From positions 434,001-498,000 of the forward strand of contig JAHBVE010000001.1 in NCBI GenBank assembly GCA_019637675.1: a stretch of 64,000 nucleotides of DNA, written 5' to 3'. Origin of the DNA: Anaerolineales bacterium. GTDB taxonomy: Bacteria > Chloroflexota > Anaerolineae > Anaerolineales > UBA11579. This document shows positions 1 to 6,784 of this stretch, piece by piece. Below the pieces are notes generated by a model. The model was not told the origin of the DNA. It worked only from the letters and a program-made list of their open reading frames with translations, and did not search any database. Position 1 is the first letter of the stretch, and every line of letters begins with the position of its first letter. The position numbers and the translations under genes are program-made.

Positions 1-99
1 GGCTACCCGCTTAGGTCGTATCTTTTTCAGTACACGCCCGACCTATTCGACGTGCTTAGCCTAAAAAAACGGCACCTGTATAGAGTAGCACCTGGTTAA
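1..99 (+). CDS. 3' end of an unidentified gene (cut by window edge)
   Basis: The first frame is open from base 1 to a TAA at 97-99 and encodes 32 residues ending in LYRVAPG. The other two forward frames stop sooner. The start lies outside the window and nothing identifies the family. The base composition is relatively low in GC, like the next genes, so it probably belongs to the same island. With only 32 codons the coding status is uncertain. Confidence 0.35.
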   Translation, partial: GYPLRSYLFQYTPDLFDVLSLKKRHLYRVAPG

Positions 100-179
100 G
101 TGAGAGTCAACGACTAGTTTGTGCGGCCAGCAAGGCAGCATAGACTAGTGTCTGAATGTTTAAGTAGGGATCTTTTTTT

Positions 180-638
180 TTACAAACCGGGTAGACGATT
201 CTCTCTGACATCCACCGATCCAAACCCTACAACCCCAAAATGAAAATCGTGTGTAAAAACATTGTAAATGCCAAGGCGGCGCATCTGTGCCATAGTAATT
301 GCGTCTGTGTATGATATTGTTTGATCATGATAGCGTTGCAAGATACTAACTGCCTCTACATGGTCAGCCTGTTGCAATTCAACCTCCCTGTATCCGTCTC
401 TTGGAAATCTCTCCAAAAATGAGGTGGCAACCAAAATACCTCGATCAAATAGAAGTCTTCTGTGTACTTCAGCTATAACTAACCTATTATAGAAGATGGG
501 TATCCTTTCGCTCTCTAACATAGAAAGCGTCGCTAAAATATTTGCGTCTAGCTCATTAATTTGCGCATACAAACTAATGAGCGGGCCTGAATCTAGCATC
601 AGTGCCCGCTCATAAAAACTTCTAGACGCCCCCAGCAT
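180..638 (-). CDS. PIN-domain ribonuclease-like protein
   Basis: This 152-residue protein fits the PIN fold, a Mg-dependent RNase family typical of VapC toxins. The expected acidic residues are visible: Asp16 in LMLDSGPLI, Glu57 in VIAEV, Asp112 in YTDAI and Asp131 in FTHDF. No AbrB or RHH antitoxin lies beside it; the neighbours are a small unknown protein and an SDH-type protease on the same strand, so it may be a stand-alone or island-type PIN protein. The ATG at 638 has no Shine-Dalgarno sequence, but a TATATA box ends 8 nt upstream, which would give a leaderless mRNA. Low GC suggests acquisition by transfer. Confidence 0.78.
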   Translation of the reverse strand: MLGASRSFYERALMLDSGPLISLYAQINELDANILATLSMLESERIPIFYNRLVIAEVHRRLLFDRGILVATSFLERFPRDGYREVELQQADHVEAVSILQRYHDQTISYTDAITMAQMRRLGIYNVFTHDFHFGVVGFGSVDVRENRLPGL

Positions 639-670
639 GAATCACTTATATACGAGGGGCCTCCTCCCAA

Positions 671-925
671 TTATTCGAGGGGAGGCACTTCGTCCTTCAA
701 AAGAGCCAATTCGCCTGCGACCACTACATATTGAGACTGGCGCAAACCTGCCTGAATCTCAGGCGCAGGCATCGCCACAGCTCTAGTTACCATTGTCTGG
801 ATTACGGGCGAAAAATCAATTCGAGCGTTTGTCTCTCCAAACTCTTCTGAAACATAAAGAGGAACGTTCGCAGTGCTTGATCTTAGATTTTCAAATATGT
901 TATCCATATCAAACTCCATCAACAT
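671..925 (-). CDS. Small protein of unknown function
   Basis: I do not recognise this protein of about 85 residues. It is acidic, has no membrane segment and no cysteines. The ATG at 925 is preferred because GGAG lies 5 nt before it; another ATG at 907 also has GGAG upstream, and the frame is open further upstream. Its first codons overlap the end of the SDH-type protease gene, so the two are very probably co-transcribed and translationally coupled. The PIN gene follows 33 bp downstream on the same strand. A partner role for the protease or the nuclease is only a guess. Confidence 0.5.
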   Translation of the reverse strand: MLMEFDMDNIFENLRSSTANVPLYVSEEFGETNARIDFSPVIQTMVTRAVAMPAPEIQAGLRQSQYVVVAGELALLKDEVPPLE

Positions 926-2045
926 TTTCACTCCATCCAATGGCCTGAAGGTCAACGTTAATGTTGACAGGTAACCCCGGTATCAAAGGTAACCCCTGCC
1001 CAGGTTGCAAGTTTACCTGCATTCCTGGGGGAAAGACTGAATGTTGGGTGAGTATCATGTCTGCAGAATATAGAAAAGAAGACTCCGAGGTTTCAATTAT
1101 AGCTCCGTTAGTTTTAAGGCTCATTCTCTGATTTGCCCCAATAATCTTCTGTAGAACAAATGTCTCTTCGAGGCTGAATAGAGAAACATACTCCTGGTAC
1201 AAAGCAGAGACCAAGTCTCTCTCTTCACCTTCAAGAAATTTCACTGTCTCGCTTCCGAAAAGACTTTGTGCTTCTTTGCGATTCAGAATATCACTATGGG
1301 AATAGCGACCTTCAGTTAGGGAGTTCACAATCAGCTGCTTTTTTTCCTCTTCATTGCTAATCTGAGGATTAAGTCCCAACAACCTTGAGGCAAGTTCCCT
1401 TATTTGGGTATGTGAGCGGTTAACGTTTCCCAATGCTAGGGGATGTACTTCTCTAGCTAAAAGCTCAAATGCCTTCTCTATATTGACAGGGGTTGCCTCT
1501 TCTTGCCCATTCCGAGCCTTACCCTTCCCGCGACTATTGTTTTGTTTTGTGGGATCTTTTGCAAGGTCAAAAAAAGCTGTAACTTCCTCCACACTAATTG
1601 CCTTCCTCTGTCCCTGCTGCCCTTGAGCGCCTTCCTGAAGCGGATTGAACTGGTTACCGGTAGTTGGATCAACTGGGCTCAATTCGCTGGCCTCACACAT
1701 GAAAATTTCGTCTGCGCCGAGGCATACTAAGGTGCCGGCACTATGTGCCTTATACGGTACTATTGCAGAAAAGTGATCTGAGTATTCGCGGAAGATACTA
1801 ACAAGGGGCCAAACAGAATCTGTTTGGCCTCCCGTTGTGTACAAAAATAAATCAAGGCGCGGCTTTTTCCCAAGGCTAGCCAACGCCCTATTAAAAAAGG
1901 GTTGAGCCTCGGTAGCCAGTCTCGCAGTGGTTGCGGGCACCTCAAAACCCGCAGATCTCCTATCAGAAGTTATATGAACAACTATTGAACTGCCTCTAAG
2001 TTGCTCTAACCTATTCAGAATAGCTCGTCTTTCGACCAATGGCAT
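909..2045 (-). CDS. SDH-family Clp-fold serine proteinase
   Basis: The protein belongs to the ClpP/crotonase-fold proteases of the serine dehydrogenase proteinase (SDH, SppA-like) type. The N-terminal half carries the motif LFLYTTGGQTDSVW, which corresponds to the oxyanion-hole strand, and YKAHSAGTLV, where the Ser of HSAG (residue 102 from the chosen start) is the expected nucleophile. The segment with EASELSPVDPTTG is also typical of the family. There is no signal peptide, so it probably acts in the cytoplasm. I chose the ATG at 2045 because AGGTG lies 6 nt upstream; an in-frame GTG lies at 2054. It is the first gene of a three-gene minus-strand set with a small unknown protein and a PIN nuclease, all low in GC. 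Confidence 0.82.
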   Translation of the reverse strand: MPLVERRAILNRLEQLRGSSIVVHITSDRRSAGFEVPATTARLATEAQPFFNRALASLGKKPRLDLFLYTTGGQTDSVWPLVSIFREYSDHFSAIVPYKAHSAGTLVCLGADEIFMCEASELSPVDPTTGNQFNPLQEGAQGQQGQRKAISVEEVTAFFDLAKDPTKQNNSRGKGKARNGQEEATPVNIEKAFELLAREVHPLALGNVNRSHTQIRELASRLLGLNPQISNEEEKKQLIVNSLTEGRYSHSDILNRKEAQSLFGSETVKFLEGEERDLVSALYQEYVSLFSLEETFVLQKIIGANQRMSLKTNGAIIETSESSFLYSADMILTQHSVFPPGMQVNLQPGQGLPLIPGLPVNINVDLQAIGWSENVDGV

Positions 2046-2130
2046 TTTCGTCACCTACCCATTACAAGAAAAAAGGTCAATTTAGCTTACCCATGTATGG
2101 AAAATTATACTGCGAAGAGGGAACCCTAAG

Positions 2131-2166
2131 AAAAAAGACGCACCGGCTTTCTGGTGCGCCTTTTTT
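2131..2166. terminator. Bidirectional intrinsic terminator
   Basis: A stem CGCACCGG/CTGGTGCG (one G-U pair, CTTT loop) is flanked by AAAAAA on the left and TTTTTT on the right, so it can act on either strand. It lies upstream of the minus-strand protease gene and probably closes a plus-strand unit or insulates the island genes. Confidence 0.7.
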
Positions 2167-2330
2167 GCTTTCCCTTCCTGAACAGGCCCTTGTCTTTCCT
2201 GGCTGATGCGTGGTGCAACCGGGTGCAACCTCGATAGACAGAGTAGAAACTATCGTGCCTATTTGAACGGATTTACTCGTATTTTTGGGTCAAGCAGAGC
2301 TTTCCCTCTTGCATTAGCCTCCTTGGTGTA

Positions 2331-2384
2331 AACTTAAAATCCTCCGAGGGCAACCTCTTGTGGGTTCGATTCCCACCCGAGCTA
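2331..2384 (+). pseudogene. 3' fragment of tRNA-Leu (UAA), probable attachment-site remnant
   Basis: The sequence contains the 3' half of a class II tRNA: anticodon loop CTTAAAA with anticodon TAA, 3' anticodon strand, a long variable arm GAGG-GCAA-CCTC, a perfect T arm GTGGG-TTCGATT-CCCAC, and acceptor strand CCGAGCT with discriminator A. The 5' half is missing: the bases before the anticodon loop (GTAAA) cannot pair with TCCTC, and no AGCTCGG or D arm occurs upstream. A fragment starting in the anticodon loop is the usual product of integrase-mediated insertion into a tRNA gene. The complete copy should lie beyond the left edge. Confidence 0.75.
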
Positions 2385-2400
2385 CTGATAGGGAGAGAGT

Positions 2401-2928
2401 GTGGAAACAATACTGATTAGTATTATCACTAGTTTGTTGACAACAATGCTCGCAATAGTGTTCTATACACAGCGCAAGGCAGATGAAAAGAGACAAGAAC
2501 TGCTCGAATTAAAAATTGAGCATTTAAGAGAATTGCTTGCTTCGGTTCTGCCTTTTGCTTTGCAGGGGTTAGCTTCTGATTGGCAAGAAGTGTCTGATGT
2601 GGAAAAGGACCAAGCTGGCCAATTACGCTATAAGTATAAGGGCGTGGTCAAGAAGACACAAGATTTGTTTGAATACAAGAGCGATGAAGATGTTTGTATT
2701 TCTCTGGAGATTCTCTATGGGTTCCTTGATTCATCAGGGATGATGGAATTTTCTTCTGTAAAGAGTTGGGAGAAACAAGGCAGACCGCTGGTTACTGATC
2801 CGACATTGAGTGCCATATACTTCCTCGGTTATCAGACAACTAAAACTTTTGTCCCAAGGGCTGAAGAAATTTTGAGGCAGAAGCTTAAAGTTCTTGAAAT
2901 TCAAGCAGGATACAAGGGTAAGGAATAA
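2401..2928 (+). CDS. Small membrane-anchored protein of unknown function
   Basis: The 175-residue product starts with one hydrophobic helix (about residues 2-22, LISIITSLLTTMLAIVFY), followed by a charged, probably coiled-coil stretch (about 25-45) and a soluble part with no motif I recognise. A GTG at 2401 with GGGAGAG just upstream is the likely start. GC content is clearly lower than in aspS next door and matches the left-end genes. It sits directly beside the tRNA-Leu fragment, so it may be island cargo or a remnant of an older insertion at the same site. Membrane-anchored accessory proteins of this build occur in phage-defence and phage loci, but nothing here proves that. Confidence 0.65.
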   Translation: METILISIITSLLTTMLAIVFYTQRKADEKRQELLELKIEHLRELLASVLPFALQGLASDWQEVSDVEKDQAGQLRYKYKGVVKKTQDLFEYKSDEDVCISLEILYGFLDSSGMMEFSSVKSWEKQGRPLVTDPTLSAIYFLGYQTTKTFVPRAEEILRQKLKVLEIQAGYKGKE

Positions 2929-3006
2929 TTGATTAGCGGCAGATTTTTTCAATTTTTGAACTGTCCAAGCTGCTTCATACTCAGCAGGTATGGAAGACTC
3001 AATCCC

Positions 3007-3015
3007 TGCTATAAT
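3007..3015 (+). promoter_or_regulatory. Extended -10 promoter of the aspS leader
   Basis: TGC-TATAAT is a perfect -10 hexamer with the TGn extension, which makes a -35 element dispensable; none is obvious. The last base of the hexamer lies 7 nt before an ATG at 3022, so transcription should start at or next to that A and yield a leaderless leader peptide. Confidence 0.65.
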
Positions 3016-3021
3016 CCCAGC

Positions 3022-3105
3022 ATGTTCCAACCCATCGTTGTGGACAACAATAATCTGGACAATAACCCCCAACGGGCGGGAGGCCCCTGCCTGGCGGTTC
3101 GTTAG
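3022..3105 (+). CDS. Asp/Asn-rich leader peptide of aspS (27 aa)
   Basis: The reading frame ATG to TAG encodes 27 residues. Residues 8-15 are DNNNLDNN, that is seven Asp/Asn codons in eight. The start codon is placed at the predicted transcription start. The stop lies 19 nt before the 5' arm of a strong terminator, and aspartyl-tRNA synthetase follows. This is the arrangement of classical ribosome-mediated attenuation, where stalling on codons for the product amino acid prevents termination. Having both Asp and Asn codons fits an AspRS that also charges tRNA-Asn. The peptide has not, to my knowledge, been annotated; the call rests on sequence pattern alone. Confidence 0.65.
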   Translation: MFQPIVVDNNNLDNNPQRAGGPCLAVR

Positions 3106-3152
3106 GTCCGCCTGGTTGGCTCTCGCCCGGTGCACTCGCACCGGGCGTTTTT
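3073..3152 (+). promoter_or_regulatory. Attenuator with alternative antiterminator and terminator stems before aspS
   Basis: The terminator is a perfect 10-bp stem, CGCCCGGTGC (3124-3133) with GCACCGGGCG (3138-3147), loop ACTC, then TTTTT. Its 5' arm can instead pair upstream: 3073-3082 (CGGGCGGGAG) with 3120-3129 (CTCTCGCCCG), ten pairs including one G-U. An inner stem GGCGG (3093-3097)/CCGCC (3108-3112) supports this alternative fold. Segment 3073-3082 lies just after the Asp/Asn codons and inside the leader frame. A ribosome stalled there would leave it free, and a ribosome running to the stop codon would cover it, allowing termination. Confidence 0.6.
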
Positions 3153-3186
3153 GTTTGGATAGACTTGCGGAATAATTAGGAGCACT

Positions 3187-4968
3187 ATGTTCAAGACCCA
3201 TACCTGTGGTGAACTGCGCGCCGAGCACAGCGGACAAACCGTCACGCTGGCCGGCTGGGTGCACCGCCGCCGTGACCACGGCGGGCTTACCTTCATTGAT
3301 CTGCGTGACCGCTTTGGCCTGGTCCAGATCGTCACCGACCCGGAGAAGGCGCCCGAGGCCCACGCCGCCTTCGAACCTGTGCGCAGCGAGTGGGTGCTGC
3401 AGGTCACCGGCGTGGTGCGCGCCCGCCCCGAGGGTATGCAGAATCCTGAGCTGGCCACCGGCCAGATCGAGGTGGCCGTGACCGACCTCAAGGTGCTCAA
3501 CCAGGCCAAGCCGGTGCCCTTTGCCATCAACAAAGACGAAGAGGTGGACGAGAACGCCCGCCTCAAATATCGCTACCTCGACCTGCGCCGTGAGCGCATG
3601 CAGCGCAACATCATCCTGCGCCACAAGATCGTCAAGTTCATCCGTGATTACATGGACAAGCAAGGCTTCCTCGAGATTGAGACGCCGATCCTGTTCAAGA
3701 CCACGCCGGAGGGGGCGCGCGACTACCTGGTGCCCTCGCGCGTCCACGCCGGCGAGTTCTACGCGCTGCCGCAGTCGCCGCAGCAGCTCAAGCAGCTGCT
3801 CATGGTGGCCGGCATGGAGCGCTACTTCCAGATCGCCCGCTGCTTCCGCGATGAAGATCTGCGCGGCGACCGCCAACCGGAGTTCACCCAGCTCGACATC
3901 GAGATGTCGTTCGTGCAGCGTGAAGACGTGATGGATCTGATGGAGCGCATGTACACCGCCATGATCAAAGAGTTGCTGCCGAGCAAGCGTCTGCTCTCCG
4001 AGCCCTGGCCGCGCCTGCACTATAAAGAAGCCATGGCGCGCTTCGGCAAAGACAACCCAGACATGCGCTATGGCATGGAGCTGCAAGACCTGACCGAGTG
4101 GGCCGCGGGCAGCGGCTTCAAAGTCTTTGAAGACGCCGTGGCTGCGGGCGGCCATGTGCGCGGCATCAACGCCAAGGGCATGGGCGGCGCCAGCCGCAAA
4201 GAGATCGACGCGCTGACCGACTACGTCAAGCAGTTCAACGCCAAAGGCCTGGCCTGGCTGGCCGTCGCCAGCGAGGGCGAGGATCGCTCCTCGTTCATCA
4301 AGTTCCTCAGCCCCGAGGGGCTGGCCGCGCTCAAGGGCGCCATGAGCGCCGAGCCCGGCGATCTGCTGCTCTTCGTGGCCGACCAGCCGGCCGTGGTGTT
4401 CGACACCCTCGGCCGCCTGCGCGTGCACCTGGCCGAGCAGCTCAAGCTGGCCGACCCGGACCTGCTGGCGTTCTGCTGGGTCATCGATTTCCCCTTCGCC
4501 TTCTGGAACGAGGAGGAGCAGCGCTGGGACCCCAGCCAGCATCTGTTCACCTCGCCCATGCCGGAGGATATTGACCTGATCGAGAAAGACCCGGCCAACA
4601 TGCGCGGCACCCAGTACGACATGGTGCTCAACAACACCGAAGTGGCGGGCGGCTCGATCCGTATTCACGACCGCACGCTGCAATCGCGCATCTTCAAGCT
4701 CATCGGCTTGAGCGAGGACGTGGCGCAGGAGCGCTTCGGCCACATGCTGGAAGCCTTCGAGTACGGCGCACCGCCGCACGGCGGCATCGCCTCCGGCATT
4801 GACCGCCTGGCCATGATCCTGGCCGACGAAGACAGCATCCGCGAAGTCATCGCTTTCCCCAAGAACCAGGCCGCCCGCGATGTGATGGCCGATGCGCCAT
4901 CGCCCACCGAGGAGCGCCAGCTCAAAGAGCTGCACATCAAGGTTGATGTGCCTAAGAAAGCCGAGTAA
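3187..4968 (+). CDS. aspS: Aspartyl-tRNA synthetase, probably non-discriminating (Asp/Asn)
   Basis: Bacterial-type class IIb AspRS of 593 residues, the usual length with the inserted GAD domain. Visible landmarks are the N-terminal anticodon-binding OB fold ([11 protein letters not shown]), motif 2 ([20 protein letters not shown]) and motif 3 ([14 protein letters not shown]). His31, after RRRD, and Gly83, in RPEG, match residues associated with relaxed tRNA specificity in non-discriminating bacterial AspRS; discriminating enzymes of the E. coli type have Leu at the first site. The enzyme may therefore make Asp-tRNA-Asn for amidation by GatCAB. AGGAG sits 4 nt before the ATG. Expression is probably controlled by the leader peptide and attenuator upstream. 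Confidence 0.97.
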   Translation: MFKTHTCGELRAEHSGQTVTLAGWVHRRRDHGGLTFIDLRDRFGLVQIVTDPEKAPEAHAAFEPVRSEWVLQVTGVVRARPEGMQNPELATGQIEVAVTDLKVLNQAKPVPFAINKDEEVDENARLKYRYLDLRRERMQRNIILRHKIVKFIRDYMDKQGFLEIETPILFKTTPEGARDYLVPSRVHAGEFYALPQSPQQLKQLLMVAGMERYFQIARCFRDEDLRGDRQPEFTQLDIEMSFVQREDVMDLMERMYTAMIKELLPSKRLLSEPWPRLHYKEAMARFGKDNPDMRYGMELQDLTEWAAGSGFKVFEDAVAAGGHVRGINAKGMGGASRKEIDALTDYVKQFNAKGLAWLAVASEGEDRSSFIKFLSPEGLAALKGAMSAEPGDLLLFVADQPAVVFDTLGRLRVHLAEQLKLADPDLLAFCWVIDFPFAFWNEEEQRWDPSQHLFTSPMPEDIDLIEKDPANMRGTQYDMVLNNTEVAGGSIRIHDRTLQSRIFKLIGLSEDVAQERFGHMLEAFEYGAPPHGGIASGIDRLAMILADEDSIREVIAFPKNQAARDVMADAPSPTEERQLKELHIKVDVPKKAE

Positions 4969-4974
4969 ACAAAA

Positions 4975-4999
4975 GGCCGAGCATACGCTCGGCCTTTTT
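4975..4999 (+). terminator. Terminator of aspS
   Basis: GGCCGAGC-ATAC-GCTCGGCC is a perfect 8-bp stem followed by TTTTT, six bases after the aspS stop codon. Confidence 0.9.
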
Positions 5000-5010
5000 G
5001 TCGCCCATGT

Positions 5011-5094
5011 GTCATTCTGACCGGGTTTGAACATCTATACCAGAATCGCCGAAGCCCGACCAGGGAAGAATCCTTGCTGGCGTATCTTCTTTGC
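5011..5094 (+). repeat. Dispersed intergenic repeat, GTCATTCYGA family, copy 1
   Basis: It begins GTCATTCTGACCGGGT and runs through CAGAATCGCCGAAGCCCG to AAGAATCCTTGCT and TATCTTCT. The same order of motifs recurs at 5401-5484, and shorter relatives lie at 23677-23777 and 23945-23974. Copies 1 and 2 bracket the structured RNA at 5195-5389 in direct orientation. Confidence 0.6.
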
Positions 5095-5180
5095 ATCACG
5101 GGGAGTTGCGTACACATACGGAGGCTTAGATTAATGTCGCCCCTGTAAGGTTAGAGAATCGCCACTCTTTGAGCCTGGCA

Positions 5181-5189
5181 TGCTATAAA
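5181..5189 (+). promoter_or_regulatory. Extended -10 promoter of the structured RNA
   Basis: TGC-TATAAA is an extended -10 element. Transcription should start about 5196, where the long closing stem of the RNA begins. No clear -35 element is seen. Confidence 0.55.
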
Positions 5190-5194
5190 GAATC

Positions 5195-5395
5195 AACCCG
5201 CTGTGCTGCCCAATAGAACGGGCTTGCAGCCTCGAGCTTTAGAACCAACACAAGTAGATTGGGCTCGACTTCCAGAACAGTTGCAACAAACCGTGTGTTC
5301 CCCCACGGGCTTTCGGAGCGAGACCAGCTTGACCCTATGGGTTCTTACTCCCGCTGCACGCCCAAGCTTTACGGGCAACACAGCGGGTTTTTCTT
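5195..5395 (+). ncRNA. ssrS: Rod-shaped structured RNA, candidate 6S RNA
   Basis: The 5' and 3' ends pair: AACCCGCTGTG (5195-5205) with CACAGCGGGTT (5379-5389), extended by TGCCC/GGGCA. Inward come a 10-pair helix with one mismatch (5220-5230/5353-5363), an internal loop, AGAACC/GGTTCT (5241-5246/5340-5345), a larger loop, then 5261-5267/5319-5325 and a tip hairpin CCGTG/CACGG. The result is one long rod of about 195 nt with internal loops, flanked by an extended -10 promoter and a T-rich end (TTTTTCTTTG). That size and shape match 6S RNA, which binds RNA polymerase holoenzyme. I see no convincing protein in the region. The 6S identity is an inference from shape; that it is a structured RNA is more certain. 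Confidence 0.6.
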
Positions 5396-5400
5396 TGAAT

Positions 5401-5484
5401 GTCATTCCGAGCGGGTACTAAAGTCATCACCAGATCGCCGAACCCGCATCAGCGAGTAATCCTTATTGAGTTATCTTCTATGCT
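5401..5484 (+). repeat. Dispersed intergenic repeat, GTCATTCYGA family, copy 2
   Basis: It begins GTCATTCCGAGCGGGTAC and shares the order CAGATCGCCGAACCCG, GAGTAATCCTT and TTATCTTCTATGC with copy 1 at 5011-5094. Confidence 0.6.
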
Positions 5485-5522
5485 GAGCAAACTAAAAAAA
5501 CCAGTTGTAGCCGCACTGAAGT

Positions 5523-6179
5523 TCACTCCCCGCTGCGCCGCTCCGGCACCAGGTAGATCAGCGGCAAGCTCAACACCGTCACCGCGTATTTCACCAGCAA
5601 GTTCACCACAAAGATGCCCCATACCGTAGCCCACGGCAGCACGCCGCCAAAGGCGCCCACGGCGAAGATGATGTTGTCCACTGGTACGCTCAGGCTGTTG
5701 CTCACCAGCACCCGCGCCCACTGGTAGCGGCGCGTGATGCGCGTCACGAACAGATGGTATAGCTCCGTATCCAGCAACTCGCTCACCACCTCGGCCGCGA
5801 TGGAGGCCAGCGTGATGCGCCACACCGGCGCCAGCACCGCGGCGAACTCGGCGCCCAGCCCCCAGCTGGCATCGCTGGGGAACGCCGCCGTCCACACCAG
5901 GTAGGCTGCCATCAGCAGGTTGATGGCGCCGGCCGCCACAACCAGCGTGCGGGCTACCTGGCGGCCGAGCAGCTTGTGCACCAGGTCGCGCAAGGTGAAG
6001 GTGATCGGGTAGATGAAGGTGCCCATGTCCACCGCCAGGCTGCCCAGCGCCGGCAGGGTCAGCACGCCGATCTTGACGCTGGCCACGTCCGCCAGCATCT
6101 GGGCGGCGATATAGGCCGAGATCACCAGAACGGCGGCGCGGGGGATGGAGGAGGGGGTTGCTGTCGCTTTTTTCGTCAT
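5523..6179 (-). CDS. yhhQ: Queuosine precursor transporter (YhhQ/VUT family)
   Basis: Integral membrane protein of 218 residues with about six hydrophobic segments, the usual size of the YhhQ (DUF165) family of ECF-like vitamin-uptake proteins that import pre-queuosine bases. The family signature DMGTFIYPITF is at residues 51-61, and the typical SDxxNxxxF region appears as SVPVDNIIFAVGAFGG. AGGAG lies 5 nt before the ATG. It is a single-gene unit; the next gene upstream is divergent. Substrate assignment follows the family and is not proven by context. Confidence 0.85.
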   Translation of the reverse strand: MTKKATATPSSIPRAAVLVISAYIAAQMLADVASVKIGVLTLPALGSLAVDMGTFIYPITFTLRDLVHKLLGRQVARTLVVAAGAINLLMAAYLVWTAAFPSDASWGLGAEFAAVLAPVWRITLASIAAEVVSELLDTELYHLFVTRITRRYQWARVLVSNSLSVPVDNIIFAVGAFGGVLPWATVWGIFVVNLLVKYAVTVLSLPLIYLVPERRSGE

Positions 6180-6189
6180 CGTTCTCCTG

Positions 6190-6305
6190 ACAGTGATGAG
6201 TGAACAGTGAGAAGTGAGCAGGTTGTACGTATTCGGCTTATTGCCACCAATCTCAGATCTCCGATCTCGGTTTCCTGATTACTGCTTACTCCTCACTGCT
6301 CACCT
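6190..6305. repeat. Inverted pair of GTGAnCAGTGA-type repeats
   Basis: CAGTGATGAGTGAACAGTGAGAAGTGAGCAGG (6190-6221) is mirrored by CTGATTACTGCTTACTCCTCACTGCTCACC (6275-6304). Relatives of this simple-sequence family recur at 10021-10077, 12321-12357, 18599-18637, 31163-31203 and 52003-52038. The 250-bp gap between yhhQ and the next gene holds this repeat and the promoter of the following gene (TATAAT near 6409). Confidence 0.5.
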
Positions 6306-6433
6306 TGCCTTCGCATTAAAAATAAACGAGAACGCGCAGTTCTCGCCGCAGTTTTGATAAGCCGGGTGCGCTGCTACCGGCGCAGCCAATCGGCTGCACG
6401 AAACATTATAATCTCAGCCTCGTTGTCCTTCAT

Positions 6434-6784
6434 ATGAATACGCCTACACCTCTCTCACAGCAGTCTTGTGTTCCTTGCCGCGGGGATGAGCCCACCCTGA
6501 CCGGGCCGGAGATCGAGGCCAAGCTGCCCATGGTGCCCGAGTGGCAAGTCGCCACCGTGGGCAACGTGCCGCGGCTGCGCCGCACCTTCCGCTTCGATGA
6601 TTTCGTCTCGGCCCTGGCCTTCACGCAGCAGGTCGGCGAGCTGGCCGAAGCGCAGGGCCACCATCCCGTGCTGCGCACGGAATGGGGCCGGGTGCGCGTG
6701 GACTGGTGGACCCACAAGATCAACGGGCTGCACAACAATGATTTTGTGATGGCCGCCAAGACAGACGAGTTGTTCGGCAGCTAA
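6434..6784 (+). CDS. phhB: Pterin-4a-carbinolamine dehydratase
   Basis: The 116-residue protein matches the PCD/DCoH family, which dehydrates 4a-hydroxytetrahydropterin and recycles the cofactor of aromatic amino acid hydroxylases. The catalytic motif GHHP is at residues 75-78 and the third histidine is in WWTHKI (His94). The N-terminal CVPCRGDEP and the C-terminal LHNNDFVMAAKTDEL are typical. A TATAAT box lies about 20 nt upstream of the ATG. Its TAA overlaps the ATG of the following lipoprotein gene (TAATG), so the two genes are translationally coupled. A role other than pterin recycling is possible because no hydroxylase is visible here. Confidence 0.92.
   Translation: MNTPTPLSQQSCVPCRGDEPTLTGPEIEAKLPMVPEWQVATVGNVPRLRRTFRFDDFVSALAFTQQVGELAEAQGHHPVLRTEWGRVRVDWWTHKINGLHNNDFVMAAKTDELFGS

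Noticed and set aside
2212..2231. Direct repeat GGTGCAACC-GGGTGCAACC as an attachment core
   Set aside because: It is short, occurs once in the window and is not linked to the tRNA fragment 100 bp away.
2314..2496. Minus-strand frame with the sequence VGIEPTRGCPRRIL
   Set aside because: This is the well-known spurious translation of the antisense strand of a tRNA-Leu 3' half. It supports the tRNA-fragment call and is not a protein.
3022..3186. T-box riboswitch before aspS
   Set aside because: The T-box core AGGGTGGNACCGCG and a specifier loop are not present. The leader peptide explains the structure better.
2734..5034. 766-codon minus-strand open frame
   Set aside because: It is the antisense shadow of aspS: its composition (His, Leu, Glu, Ala rich) reflects GC-rich third positions, and it has no family resemblance.
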